A stretch of DNA of 64,000 nucleotides from Romanomermis culicivorax (GCA_963922205.1 CAWUHX010000242.1:124001-188000); one strand, 5' to 3'; positions 12,301 to 22,073 are shown, counted from the stretch's first letter. Program-made: numbers and translations. The notes: generated by a model not told the origin, from the letters alone.

Positions 12301-12477
12301 CAAGTTCCTTCTGTAACTACTGTGCAAACGGTAATGGAAGAAGTGACTAAAGTCAGTGTGGCGTCGACTGATTGCATAAATCAAATTGTTTATCCAAAAG
12401 TCTGCCTGCTAAAGACAACTGTTGCAATTGTTGCATGTGGGAAAACCTACCTTCCATATGGAACAAAGATGTTTTGA
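9343..12477 (+). CDS. gag: Gag with C-terminal retropepsin (Gag-Pro)
   Basis: The frame is open from 9313, but the first ATG is at 9343, giving about 1,044 residues. In order it shows: an acidic/basic N-terminal part; an SR-rich tract (about residues 305-345: [13 protein letters not shown] then serine runs); a helical capsid-like region (about 350-530); a variant zinc knuckle C655-X2-H-X4-H-X4-C668 in place of the canonical C-X2-C-X4-H-X4-C; an RG/GF-rich stretch (about 702-724, RGSFRGRGG); and an aspartic protease with DTG at D882 and an ILGTDFL motif near residue 950. Gag would package element RNA into particles and the protease would mature it. The frame ends in TGATGA and overlaps the pol frame by about 106 nt in the -1 phase. 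No canonical slippery heptamer in the right phase stands out. Confidence 0.88.
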   Translation: MSIPVGKMLRTPPRSHEPSVSNLDSAEEHAAVEKVQAQAPETEGRRESRNAEVAKMEEELKRSGFEMARLAEVETTVSGSVRGQQTFERDRPTSPWKLVHPMAEMLEEIRRKSKPVWRSNMVDMNYDEYYEDAPADLYDDKYSRRYEPEITNWNRREDLRDRVNPKDLRFNALEKKVELLIKVIESAQVKERETEEDQRKKIGESSYVENRVERVSEPKREVHSEVYVRSREDRDRYLGRDRGWTEEPQSSRNAEQAQLNAYGYSENRRSRERKVTICDESSQGEDRFSRPTLWKDTANRADLSPERRRKRRSKSRKRSHRSRARSRHYSDSDNSSSSASNSSSSVEVDVRDVVKALKHRPLHDSIKPTEALKFFTDLESEFLENTADKVKKECLRRLSQNTARRIARTSSSYTEARRNILKYLAPTYDLTMLKRELFNMEQEEGESALEFLKRLSNHVDPVYADQTDQVRQKNIINAFIYKSSPLYQTELQDVLPSMKTWQDLACAVTQIDKKYRNVFTAFGAKDKPIVVNQVVAEEMCPEIAFVGNAPYGSTKKYNQTKSRPQNQLQKAVEEERSEENAEEMQHGLSPRDVKKSNEEQAKESFLAILSKEWLQLVQKVDKLQVTQNEALKELTTVKTASAEKQKQLKQQRPYCIYHKNNTHATEECKTLAYRCQQQQRDGFNRGMSNQYYGGDRNASYRGSFRGRGGPQFGFRGRGRGAYYVGFPEEDQMYGYDPEFERYREFCRLREQGIQLQRQPQLMLPASTGQPAIQASTVQDQSGSFVSNQSQPSSHNVMVTSCTDVDDESDQSRNKSSSLVLGSIIHLDKVTPLEKVKERDLAHVKYGRKATDVGRRLLENYLKTVLFYINVVIKETATRALIDTGAQCTVMSSKLLKRALDIDYTVYPRILKVTVADGKIVHACGYVPVCMKTEFGSFPVNAIVLPDAGEDLILGTDFLAHPDLGVVIDFKRNAMTIQGIERKIDIVQVPSVTTVQTVMEEVTKVSVASTDCINQIVYPKVCLLKTTVAIVACGKTYLPYGTKMF

Positions 12478-13775
12478 TGAAGGCAAAACTTTGGGATCAA
12501 CATGGAGATGCCACGTTGAACGGAATTATTGTCGAATCGAAAGATTCTGAAAGGAAGTTCAGAATGGAGAAAGCGGTTGTAGACGGATCACAAGAGGAGT
12601 TTGTAGTACTAATCTCCAATACCACGGGTTCTGGTTGTCAGTTTGAGAGAGATCAAATCATTGGCTATACAGAATCTATGTTAATTGAAGATGATGATAC
12701 GTACAAGAAAGTGAAGGAAATGAAAAAGATAAAGGAGGAAAAGGAATATCAGACCTGCATGGTAAAGGAAGGAATGCCTGCATTATCAAAATCTGATTCT
12801 GTAGAGTTCTATACTTCACTATGCAAGATGATATCTAAGGCGAAAATAGCGGAAGAGCGGAAGACGGAAGCTATAGAGTCTTTGTTGAAGTACAGAGATG
12901 TCTTTAGCTTGCCTGGTGATCCGGCTACTACAACCCCAGCTCTGACGTGTAAGATAGATACAGGAGATGCGAGACCTGTAGCAAAGAGATATTACAGAGC
13001 TTCTATTAATAGTCGGCCTGGAGTGAGGCGCCATATAAAGGAGATGTTGGATCAGGGAGTGATAGAGCCCTCGAAGTCACCGTGGGCTGCACCTCTGTTC
13101 CTGGTTGGAAAGAAAGATGGAACTACGAGACCCGTAGTTGATTTTAGAGGTATAAACGAAGTGACCAAGGATGATAAATATCCCATCCCGAGAATGGATG
13201 ACTATTTAGATTGCCTTGGAAGAGCTAAGTTTTATACGACTCTAGATTTGAAGTCGGGATATTGGCAGGTCCCGATGGAGGAGGAGAGCAAGGAGAAAAC
13301 GGCTTTTATATGCCAAGAGGGCTTGTTTCAGTTTAAAGTGATGCCGTTTGGATTGAAGAATGCACCCGCTGAATTCCAAAGGATGATGGAGAGAATCCTT
13401 GGGGATTTGGTATGGAAAATTTGCCTAGTGTACATAGATGATATTATCATTTTCTCGAATACATTCGAGGAACACTTAGAGAATTTGAAAATGGTGCTAG
13501 AAGCGTTGAGGAAGGCGAAGTTGACTCTTAAGCCAGAGAAATGTGAATTTCTTCCCCAGAAGGTGCACTTTTTAGGGCACATCTTGGATGCGAACGGAAT
13601 TTCTCCGGATCCTAAGAAGGTCAAGGCGATAACGGAATTTCCATTCCCGGATTCTATTAAGAAAATGCAAAGATTCCTAGGCATGCTACAATGGTGTAAG
13701 AAATTTATACCGGACCTAGCAGCACTAGCTGAACCCTTGTACAAATTAACAGGCAAGACACGTCGATTCAGGTGA
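12372..13775 (+). pseudogene. pol: Pol part 1: reverse transcriptase
   Basis: This frame opens after a TGA at 12369-12371 and has no convincing start, so it is probably reached by -1 frameshifting from Gag-Pro. It contains reverse-transcriptase landmarks: PSKSPWAAPLFLVGKKDG near residue 235, LDLKSGYWQVP near 295, FGLKNAP near 330, and the catalytic YIDD at residues 354-357. The thumb region with FLGH and the LYKLTGK connection follow. It stops at 13773-13775, just where the RNase H domain should begin. The rest of Pol resumes at 14209, so this copy of Pol is interrupted. Confidence 0.9.
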
Positions 13776-14208
13776 TAATTGAATATTTCGCGTTGCGTAA
13801 CAGATAGCTCTGAAACTACTACACATCAGAAAAAAATAAAAGCAGATTTGGAATCAGCATTCTTTTTCCGACCAGAAAACCTTAGTTTCGTATGGTAGAG
13901 TTCAGTAAGGCGCAATCTGATTCACGCCAAATGAAAAAACCCGCTCTTAAAAGTTTCGTAACTATCATAATGGAATTTCAAATTTTGGACTACAGTAAAC
14001 CATGATGTCGAAACGAAGGAACGCGAGTGATATTCAAATATTACAACGCTATGTTGAAGAGAATAGATAATTATGCAAGATTCACTATCGTACTTTGAAA
14101 TTGGTTGCTTCTTTGCTGAGATATATGTAATTAATCATGAATTTTTTTATTTCCTTATTACTGTAGCAATGCTGTAATGAGTTCTAATTTCTCCGCTGAT
14201 GAATCTAC
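13776..14208 (+). other. 433-bp interruption inside pol between RT and RNase H
   Basis: This AT-rich stretch has stops in every frame and no similarity to Pol that I can see. The tetramer GTGA occurs at both edges (13772-13775 and 14209-14212), as would follow from a small non-autonomous insertion with target duplication. I could not find splice sites that rejoin the two Pol frames in phase, which argues against a simple intron. No clear terminal inverted repeats are visible. Confidence 0.5.
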
Positions 14209-15942
14209 GTGAAGAAGGGAACATGGAATGTGACGGAGTTGCATTACACAACTTTTGAGAAGCTCAAAGTAGCATTGACATCAGTACCTTTCTTAAGACA
14301 TCCAATTCTAGATGGATCTGCGCGATTCATTCTTCAAACCGATGCCAGTGGAATTGCATTGGGAGCAGTGTTATGTCAAGAGACTGACTCGGAATGTTGG
14401 GTGACAGCCTACAATAGTCGGATATTGCGGGCGGAAGAAAGGAAATGGTGCACAACTGAAAGGGAATGCTTAGCTGTGGTATACGGCCTTAAAATTTACA
14501 AACATTATGTTTTGGGTCAAAAGGTCAGGATTCAAACTGACCACAAACCTTTATTATCAATGAGGGTCAACACACAGACTAATGACAAACTCAAGAGGTG
14601 GTACACATTCATTTGTCAGTTTAATCACAAGTTGGAGTACGTGCCTGGCAGACAAAATGCCATGGCTGATTTCCTCTCCAGGAAGGAGAAACCGGATGAA
14701 CAGAAAGAGAAGTTGCCACCAAAATGGGAACTTATCTTTCAGAAAGGAGATGTGAAATCTCTTGCTGAAGACGGAGTCATTAACCAAAACCACAAAGTTT
14801 TAGTGAAACAACTTCGGGAACTCAGAGGAGATGAAGTGGATGAGGCTGTAGGAGTCTTCACTTTGGTGAAGATGGCCACAGCTTCAGTGGCTTCAAGGTA
14901 TGGTGTCAGTGATGAAACTCGACTTAATATTTCTCCAGAATTTGATAACTATCGAATGCCTGAGAAATATGAAATTGAGGCGGTAGTCACGAGACAAATG
15001 GCAAAAAACTTGCAGCAGGAGGAAAAAGGACATCCTCCTGGGCAAGCAAAACCTGTAGAAGAGGTGAAGAGAATTTTTGAACGGAAGGAGAAGGAGTTTG
15101 AAGAAGCCCCTCAGATTGAAGATGGTAGACCGAGAGGGCTTATCTCAAACGCCTTGATGTCACAGTTACAAGGAAAGGATAAAGATCTAAAAGTGATCTT
15201 CGAGAAACTAGGTGCTAATAGCAGCACCAAGTCTCAAAGTAACTTTTATATTGATCAAGGGATACTATATAGAGAGACTTTTGGTGAGGCAGAGGATCAA
15301 ATTGTTGTGCCCTCTGTTCTCAAAAAAGTTGTCCTACATCAGTATCATGGAGCAGTGATGATGACACATCAAGGGTTTAAGAGAACCCTTGCTATTATTA
15401 AAAAGTGGTTCTGGTGGCCGAGCATCGAGAAGGATGTTCGGAGTTGGATCAGCTTTTGTCCGATATGTCAAATTGCGACTCCAGGAAAGGCTACAATACC
15501 GCCATTAAATCCAATTATTCCTAGAGGACCATTTGACATAGTCTCTGTGGATATTGTGGGAATATCTCCCATGAGCGAGAAAAGACCATATGTGATAGTA
15601 TTTCAAGATTACTTTACAAAATGGGTGGAAGCAGAAATGATTCCGGATCAATCTGCTGTAACCATTGTGGACAGTTTTCTTCGAAATATTGTGTTCAGGC
15701 ATGGAACCCCGGTGAAATTGTTGAGTGATAACGGTTCATGCTTTACAGCTGATTTGATGACGTCAGTCTGTAAATTGTTGGAGTGTCAGAAGATTTTCAC
15801 AACTGCCTACCATCCACAAGGAAATGGAATGGTTGAAAGGTTTAACCAAACCTTGATCAAGCAGTTGCGAAAGGTTGCTATAGAGGATTCCGATAAGTGG
15901 GACAGATATTTGCAATCTGTCGTTTTTGCGTATAATGTATAA
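14209..15942 (+). pseudogene. pol: Pol part 2: RNase H and integrase
   Basis: The frame opens at a GTG with no ATG suited to independent initiation, so it is the continuation of the interrupted Pol. RNase H shows D45 (TDASG), E86 (TERECLAV) and D111 (TDHKPL). The integrase follows with an HHCC zinc-binding part (H-x3-H near residue 378, CPIC near 417) and a full catalytic triad D448, D507, E543. The last two are 35 residues apart (DD35E). It ends in TAA at 15940-15942, before the integrase C-terminus. The same protein continues in another frame around 15950, so there is both a stop and a frameshift. Integrase would insert the cDNA into the chromosome. Confidence 0.88.
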
Positions 15943-15985
15943 GCTATAAACTCATACCTCAACGAAATGTTCTCCATTTGCCTTA

Positions 15986-16459
15986 TTGAGAGGTCATGAG
16001 GCTAATTTTGGCATTAGTATTGGTGTTGCTAGGAATATAGTTCTGCCAATGAACTATGAGGCTTATAAGCATATACTAACCGAAAGTTTAGTAGAAACTT
16101 ATGAAGTCATTTCAGAAAATATCAGGAAGGCTGCGGAGAGCAGTAAAAAGTTTTTTGACCGTAAAGCAAAAGCTCATGATTATTCCGTCAATGATTGGGT
16201 TTTGCTGAAAGTCGATAAACAGAAAAAACTGGGTCTTCCGTGGCAAGGACCGTATGTTGTTACTGATAATAGGAGATTATCAGAGAACGTGCTTGAAATC
16301 GCTCACTGGAGAGAGCCGCTGAAAAAGCAGGTGGTATCCGTGAGCAGGTTAAAGCACTTTCGCTACAAGACCCGCAGATGGCTGCAGTCTAACGACGTGT
16401 CATCTAAGGACACGAAGTTTACTGTAGATTCAAAAATTGATAATTATAAACTGCCGTAG
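15986..16459 (+). pseudogene. pol: Pol part 3: integrase C-terminal region
   Basis: The translation resumes the integrase after the frameshift. It has the helix leading from the catalytic core (RGHEANFG), a KAKAHDY..NDWVLLK strand typical of the C-terminal domain, and a GPY/F-like module (LPWQGPYVV near residue 88). No chromodomain is evident. The end is TAG at 16457-16459. The ATG at 15986 is fortuitous, because the frame is open slightly upstream. Confidence 0.75.
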
Positions 16460-17744
16460 TGCGTAGCGCTGTGTTTTTGTGTGTGTGTGTGCGTATGATT
16501 ACCCCCCCCCCCCATATTTTTTCGTCCCGAATTGTGTATTTAGGTACAAATTGTATTTAATTGTATTTATTTATGTATTTATCGCGTATTTATTGCGTAT
16601 TTTTAAAATTTTCTCGCGTAAATCTTCAAATTTTCAAAAATTCTTGGTAAAAAACCACTCTTCGCAAAAAACCCAAATTCTTAAAACTTTTTTCGCGGCC
16701 TAAATTTTAAATTTCCCTGAGTCCGATTAATTTTTTCGGAGGAAATAGTTAGTTGTTGCCCCCCAATTCTGTGAATATTGGAAGAATTGGGAAACCACTG
16801 AAGTTTTAGAGTGAAAATAGACAAAAAGTAGCAAAAGCGGAAACTTTGTCGATTTTTCAGCTCATATCGAAAAATTTAAAAAATTTTCGAAAATTGATAG
16901 TAGGGAATTCGAAGAATTCGAAAAGGAAGTGGTCGAAATGTCGCGGCCCCCCAATGGACACCGCACAAAGCAATATTTGGTCACGGACCCCCACGTGACC
17001 TACAGTCAGCCGCAGGTGCGGCAAAACAATCGGTATTTTTTAGTCGATGGTAAGCGACCTAAGTTATTAAACTTAGTTAATCTAAAAATTATTTGGGCAA
17101 AGCAGCATGTTATAGCCCACGGGTGTCTAGATGAAGGCCTAGACAATTGTCAAAATTTAGTGGGAACAAAATTGTTCTGTCAACTTGAAAAGTGTGGCAA
17201 AGCTGCCCGTAGCGCAAAATTTGGACTTTTTGCGAAACTACATTATTCCTCTACACACATAGTGAGTTGAATAAATTCGTCTATGTGATGGGGAAGAAGT
17301 GGAGCGTAGCAACTAGTCGACTAGGGGTAGATAATTTCAAAATTATTTAAATTTTCAAACTCCATCTTAATTTAATTTTCTACGAATTTCCACATTTTGG
17401 GTAAACTAGTAAATATATTTTTAAATTTCTTCTAGGAAATTCTTAATTTATTAGTTGGATAGGCCGTTTTGGGCGTTGGATTGAGACGGCTAGCAGTCGA
17501 ATGATGGAAGACGCAGGTGGTCTGTGCGTGTACTCCCGTATAAGGTAGAAGTCGGGGCCGCACTTGTGTTTAACTATCTGCCAACACTAACCCAATATAT
17601 GTTTGGCACCTTATTGTCCCCTGCTTGCAAATTTTTCTTTTTCTTTTTTCCTATTTGTGCTTACTATCTGTGGTGAAGGTAGAACTTAACCGATGTTTGT
17701 CTGCTTTGGGAAAAACTTTCATTAAAAAGTTGTAAACATTCTGT
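16460..17744 (+). other. spacer between pol and ORF3 of the retrotransposon
   Basis: This stretch holds a TG run, a run of about 12 C residues near 16502 and a 113-codon open frame (16929-17270) that has no recognised domain, though two Cys and one His lie near its C-terminus. A long pyrimidine tract at about 17630-17655 is followed by AGs near 17681-17685, about 60 bp before the ORF3 ATG. That is a plausible splice acceptor for a subgenomic ORF3 mRNA of the kind retroviruses use for env (inference). After the 113-codon frame there are several stops in the ORF3 frame, so the two are not continuous. Confidence 0.45.
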
Positions 17745-18953
17745 ATGAATTTTTTAGACTACAATGTCAAGCGCATTGTCAGAGTCGGCGAATTGGAACG
17801 GTGGTTCGCCACGAATTTCGGGAGATTTCCATTGGAATTGACGGAACCGAAATTGGTCGAAATAGGTAAGGTGGCTGAAATGATCGAAACCTTGAAGGTG
17901 AGTAGGTTTCGAGGACAGCCAATTATCGGTTTTGATACCGAGAAAGTTACTCAAGAGTATGTGAGTAAGGTTTTGGCGACTTCTGGGGTTGATAACCCAA
18001 AAGGGAAGGAGTTTGCGAGAGTCATTAGCTTCTCGACGGTAACTGGAGACACCTTCGTTGTAGATACTACGACAATCATGCCGAAGGAATGGACGCTCAT
18101 TCATGAGCTCTTAGATTCGGACATGCTTCTCATTGGATACAACTTGGTTACAGATCTGGTCGCCATCTGGAATGTTAATGGCGCTGGTAGAAAGCACCAA
18201 GATGTTGATCTAACACCGGAGATCAAGCATAGAGTAACGTCTTCGTATGGCCGTTATTATGACGTAGCTAAGGTAGGAGACCAGTTGAACGGAAGATTTT
18301 TGGCAATGTCCAGGAAGTTGGGACTTTGCCCGGAGACCTTTAAGCTGAAAGGGTTGTTCACGGAGCTGTATCTGGCGGATATCGGTTATTTCCAAATCGA
18401 TTTCCGTCAGAGAGCGCAACGTGAACGATTCTGTAGGCACACGTTGACACAGTTTGAAATATGGTATTCAGCACTGGACGCCTACTACTCATTGTTGGTT
18501 TTCCTAGCGTTTTTCCACTATGAGTTAGCTATGGAAGTCGAGGTCGGATTCCAGTATTTTCCGCATGATTTGATGAAAGAGGATCAAATTCAGATAATGG
18601 CTTTTAGGTTGTATAGGTTTTTTAACATGATACATGGTGAAAATTTTCCGCAGACTTTTTGCAGAAGTCCAGAAGTAGAGGAGCCGCAGTCATCGGCTAT
18701 TTATCACGTGATGAGACAGGAGGTGTATGCCTGTATGGCTGCCCAAATGGATACCTCATTTGGAGGCTATACGGAGTACAGCTTCCCTCATTACGAGTCA
18801 AATCCGAAGAGAGGGATAGAAGTAAGTATACCTAAAGGTATTCATCCTGATTATACCATCAAGGAGAAAAGTAAGAATGTGGACGGTAACGATACAGTAA
18901 GTGAGGATGAAGAGTTTGAAGAAGCTTTGTCGGAAAAGCAGATTAGAACTTGA
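17745..18953 (+). CDS. ORF3: DEDDy-type 3'-5' exonuclease
   Basis: 402 residues from ATG 17745. The DnaQ-like exonuclease motifs are all present. Exo I is IIGFDTE, giving D64 and E66. Exo II is LIGYNLVTDL, giving D137. Exo III is YSALDAYYSL, giving Y241 and D245 in the YxxxD spacing that defines the DEDDy (RNase D / WRN / EXD2-like) subgroup. A YYDVAKV strand near 171 and an LKGL helix lie between Exo II and Exo III, as in RNase D relatives. Such enzymes trim RNA or single-stranded DNA 3' ends using two metal ions. In a retroelement this could process primer or cDNA 3' ends (inference). The frame ends in TGA but continues in phase into the next ORF. Host nematode exonucleases of this class exist, so capture from a host gene is possible. 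The catalytic set is intact although pol is broken. Confidence 0.85.
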   Translation: MNFLDYNVKRIVRVGELERWFATNFGRFPLELTEPKLVEIGKVAEMIETLKVSRFRGQPIIGFDTEKVTQEYVSKVLATSGVDNPKGKEFARVISFSTVTGDTFVVDTTTIMPKEWTLIHELLDSDMLLIGYNLVTDLVAIWNVNGAGRKHQDVDLTPEIKHRVTSSYGRYYDVAKVGDQLNGRFLAMSRKLGLCPETFKLKGLFTELYLADIGYFQIDFRQRAQRERFCRHTLTQFEIWYSALDAYYSLLVFLAFFHYELAMEVEVGFQYFPHDLMKEDQIQIMAFRLYRFFNMIHGENFPQTFCRSPEVEEPQSSAIYHVMRQEVYACMAAQMDTSFGGYTEYSFPHYESNPKRGIEVSIPKGIHPDYTIKEKSKNVDGNDTVSEDEEFEEALSEKQIRT

Positions 18954-18965
18954 ATTACGAAGAAG

Positions 18966-21701
18966 GTGGTAGATATGGTGAATCAAGGGAAGAGTTTCAG
19001 TAGACTTGATGAACCAGTATCTATGGTTTTGTACGAGAATTTCCTAAGGTATAGGAAAGAAATGAAACAGTTGTTGGAGATAACATCTCTGGAAGTTGAT
19101 TACCACGAGTATGAACCAGTCAGAGTTTCGAATGGTAAAGACTCGTATGTAAGACAACACTGGAGTATGGATATCGCTCCTTATTCTGAAATATTGATTG
19201 AGGACAATTTTAAGAATTTGGAGTCAGTGTGTAATAAAGTTCCGCTCACGTTTCATTTATTTTGGCCAGCTTGTAGAGAGGAAGCGGAAGAGTACCTTAC
19301 CTCTCTCCTTGACCACAACTATTTGAGATCCTTTAGCCCTGAGGGAAAGGACCAACTCTTGAAGATGTTGTGGAGGGGAGATAGGTACGGTCAGTACTTA
19401 TCATTTTTGAATAGTCTTCCAGTAACGGAGGTGCATACGCCAACAAAGGGCGATGCGATTACATGTTGGGGAAATCGTTTCGGATTTTTGCCGATCCGAT
19501 TTTGGCCCAAGACAAAATCATGGGAGCAAAGACCGGAAGATAAGAGGAAGCATTTGGCGGAGTGTCTGCAGTACAAAGATAATCCGTACTGCTATCAGAG
19601 GTTTTACTTCCGCCAGATAGCTGTCCGAGTTCCAGGTTTGCGATACCCAATAGATATGAGTGAGGATGCAACGAAGGAGAATCAGAAGAAGAGCGTGTTA
19701 GCGTATCAACCGGAATACGTTCCAGGTTACGAGCCACCATTTTTCGAGCCGATATTGCCGTCCGATGCTCCAGGTTTCACAATTACGCATATTGGCGATA
19801 AGGTTGTAGTGACGCCGACAGGTAAGCAGCCAGCAGTGCCGGTTACAGGCACTGAGGTAAGCACAACTGTGAGTCAGCAATCTGGAGTTGATATGAGTAG
19901 TTTGGATCAGGTGCAGGGGATGCAGGCTGAGCCTGTTGCGGCGAAAGCACAGCAACAAGCGATACCTGCAGACCTCAACACCCCCATAGACTTGAATCAG
20001 GTAGGAGACGATTTAGAAGTGGACAAGGAGGTCACTGTTGAATCGTTGATACAGCCTGATCAAGAAACACAGGTAACCTCTTTACCAGATCAGACAGAGA
20101 GTCTACTTTCTGGAATGGATGTCAGGGCAGAGCAAATGTTGGATGAAAGCAATCTGATAACGATTGCTGCAAGTCCAAAAATAGAGGAAATTGAAGCAAG
20201 GCTCAGGGAGCGAGCTGAAAAGGAAATTGAAAGGCAGAAAGAGATTTTTGCTAAACAGCTTGCGGAGCAAAAAGCGAGATTAGATCAGCAGCAGAAGCAG
20301 CTGGAGCAAGTACTAACTGGTTTTACGGCGCAGCCGACGCCTCTGGCAGTGCCTACAGTCGTGCAAGCTCCGGTCAAGCCGCCTACTGCTTATCATATCC
20401 CGAAATTGCCGGTGCAGCCTGCTAGTACGCAGGTCATCCAACCTGCGGTCAGCAAGGTTACGCCGACAGTTCAAGTAGCGCCCAGAGATCCAAGTATGGA
20501 CGGTGGTATACCAGGTATGTATACTGCCGAAGAGGTTAGAAAATTTAGAGCGGAAGGTCGTACGGACGATCAGATTAAAAGATTAGGAAGGAGAAAGTTA
20601 GCCCGAAGGGCCAATAGGGCTAAGAGGAGAGATGAAGAGGATGTTATTGAAATTAGTGATGGTGAAGGAGAACAGACAGGGAGTTCTACGTCTGTGGACT
20701 TGAAGTTTGCAGGATCTACAACTTTATTGACGGATTCAACCAAGTCCAAGACTGGAACTACGCCGACGAGCCTGATGCCTGGAACCAAAAGTTCTACGAG
20801 TCAGGTGCAGTCGACGGTTGCTTCAGCTAAAGTACCTAGTAAATCGTCTGCATCTCAGGTAAGTGCAACAACGAAAAGTACTTTGGCTAAGCCAGTGTCT
20901 AAAGTGGATAAGACTTCTCAGCAGAACCAGAGCAGTTCTGCAGGGAAAAAAGTTGTTTCTAAACCCTCTACGTCGGAACCGACAAAATCGGTCAAGAGAA
21001 GTAGAGATAAGGAAGTAACTTTGGAGTACCTGAGTTCTGTTTTGAGAGACTACTGGGATGTCCATAAGAAGTTTCCCTTGGTGAAGGGAAGGATAGATTT
21101 TTGGACATCGGAGGTGATCGAATTCTTTGCTCAGGATATGCCAGATGATAATAGGAATCAAATCATCTGGGCATTGGTGAATAATGGAGTAGAGGAGCTT
21201 TACGAGAACTACAGGGATCACTTTGATGTTCAGGGTGGTTTCCTGTATGATCATGTAAATGTTCCTGAGCCCATTTGGGAGTATATTTGGCTCAAGTTTA
21301 TGCCAAATTGGTTTCATCATTTTGATGCAGAAATAGTAATGGCAGCTGTGAGATACTTATGTACCATGGTGTTGCTAAAGTTAGAACAGCAGCAGTTGGG
21401 CCCAAGACATATTGGTGCAGTCGATGCACGGGCCAAATCATTTGTCACGGAAAGGTATTATTCTATCTACCTGCGGGGAGAAGGTAGTACTGCATTCAGG
21501 GAAGCGTATGCCAACCGAATGCAGGAACACCAACAAACTGCAGTGGATATGGCAGCGAAAAGAAGGTTGTCAGATATTGTTCAGAAATTTTCTGGTAAAT
21601 TTCAGAAGGCCGAGGATGAGGAGGGACAACCCTTCAAGATTCCCATTTTAACGGAGAGACAACCTAGAGATACATCCAGGTCCAGGAGCCAGCACTCGTG
21701 A
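18966..21701 (+). CDS. ORF4: large unassigned retrotransposon protein
   Basis: 911 codons, open from 18966 (GTG; first ATG 18975), in the same frame as ORF3 with a single TGA between them. I do not recognise it. The N-terminal part (about residues 1-240) looks globular, with aromatic-rich stretches such as LFWPACREEAEEYL. A P/Q/T-rich linker follows, then a likely coiled coil (about 406-450, ARLRERAEKEIERQKE), a second P/V/Q-rich stretch, a basic cluster (RRKLARRANRAKRR) next to an acidic SUMO-interaction-like DVIEIS (about 558-565), a Ser/Thr/Lys linker, and a second globular part (about 682-880). It ends in SR/SQ repeats at TGA 21699-21701. No signal peptide or membrane span is evident, so it is not a typical Env. 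A structural, nucleic-acid-binding or host-interacting role is only a guess. Confidence 0.7.
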   Translation: MVDMVNQGKSFSRLDEPVSMVLYENFLRYRKEMKQLLEITSLEVDYHEYEPVRVSNGKDSYVRQHWSMDIAPYSEILIEDNFKNLESVCNKVPLTFHLFWPACREEAEEYLTSLLDHNYLRSFSPEGKDQLLKMLWRGDRYGQYLSFLNSLPVTEVHTPTKGDAITCWGNRFGFLPIRFWPKTKSWEQRPEDKRKHLAECLQYKDNPYCYQRFYFRQIAVRVPGLRYPIDMSEDATKENQKKSVLAYQPEYVPGYEPPFFEPILPSDAPGFTITHIGDKVVVTPTGKQPAVPVTGTEVSTTVSQQSGVDMSSLDQVQGMQAEPVAAKAQQQAIPADLNTPIDLNQVGDDLEVDKEVTVESLIQPDQETQVTSLPDQTESLLSGMDVRAEQMLDESNLITIAASPKIEEIEARLRERAEKEIERQKEIFAKQLAEQKARLDQQQKQLEQVLTGFTAQPTPLAVPTVVQAPVKPPTAYHIPKLPVQPASTQVIQPAVSKVTPTVQVAPRDPSMDGGIPGMYTAEEVRKFRAEGRTDDQIKRLGRRKLARRANRAKRRDEEDVIEISDGEGEQTGSSTSVDLKFAGSTTLLTDSTKSKTGTTPTSLMPGTKSSTSQVQSTVASAKVPSKSSASQVSATTKSTLAKPVSKVDKTSQQNQSSSAGKKVVSKPSTSEPTKSVKRSRDKEVTLEYLSSVLRDYWDVHKKFPLVKGRIDFWTSEVIEFFAQDMPDDNRNQIIWALVNNGVEELYENYRDHFDVQGGFLYDHVNVPEPIWEYIWLKFMPNWFHHFDAEIVMAAVRYLCTMVLLKLEQQQLGPRHIGAVDARAKSFVTERYYSIYLRGEGSTAFREAYANRMQEHQQTAVDMAAKRRLSDIVQKFSGKFQKAEDEEGQPFKIPILTERQPRDTSRSRSQHS

Positions 21702-22073
21702 CAATCGTCTCACTCGCAGGGTCGGCACCAGCCTGGAGTATTCAAATTACCATATGCTAATCAACAGAGTCAAGGTAGGTCCAGTACCTCAGCTTCTGGA
21801 GTATCTTCCGTAAGTTCCACTCAGGGTGCGTACCAGAGGGGAACTGGAGGGGGAAATGGCCAAGGCTGGGGTCAGGGACAGGGTCAAGGAAGACCCTTCT
21901 AAATGGTTAATCCGCAACCGTATAGAGGACAGGCAATGGGCGGACCCCCTCGTGTGGCCCAACCTCGAGGAGTTTTTGGGGGATTCCTCAGGGGTCGTGG
22001 AGCTCAGGGTGGTCCCTACTCTCGCCGTGGTAGCTTCCAATACGGCGGTTATGGTGGCGGCGGGCAACAATAA
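21702..22073 (+). other. in-frame RG/GQ-rich continuation of ORF4 past two stops
   Basis: After the TGA at 21699 the same frame stays open for 66 codons of S/Q/G-rich sequence (GNGQGWGQGQGQG) to a TAA at 21900-21902. It then continues for another 56 codons with RG-rich sequence (RGRGAQGGPYSRRGSF) to TAA 22071-22073. The composition matches an RGG-type RNA-binding tail and flows on from the SR-rich end of ORF4. The two inner stops could be mutations (CGA to TGA, CAA to TAA) or readthrough sites. Confidence 0.6.

Noticed and set aside
13776-14208. Intron interpretation of the pol interruption
   Set aside because: No donor/acceptor pair found by eye rejoins the two Pol frames in phase, and there is a stop in the downstream frame just before 14203.
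16929-17270. 113-codon frame as an Env or zinc-finger protein
   Set aside because: No signal peptide or membrane span, and too few ordered Cys/His residues for a recognised finger; kept only as an unassigned frame within the spacer.
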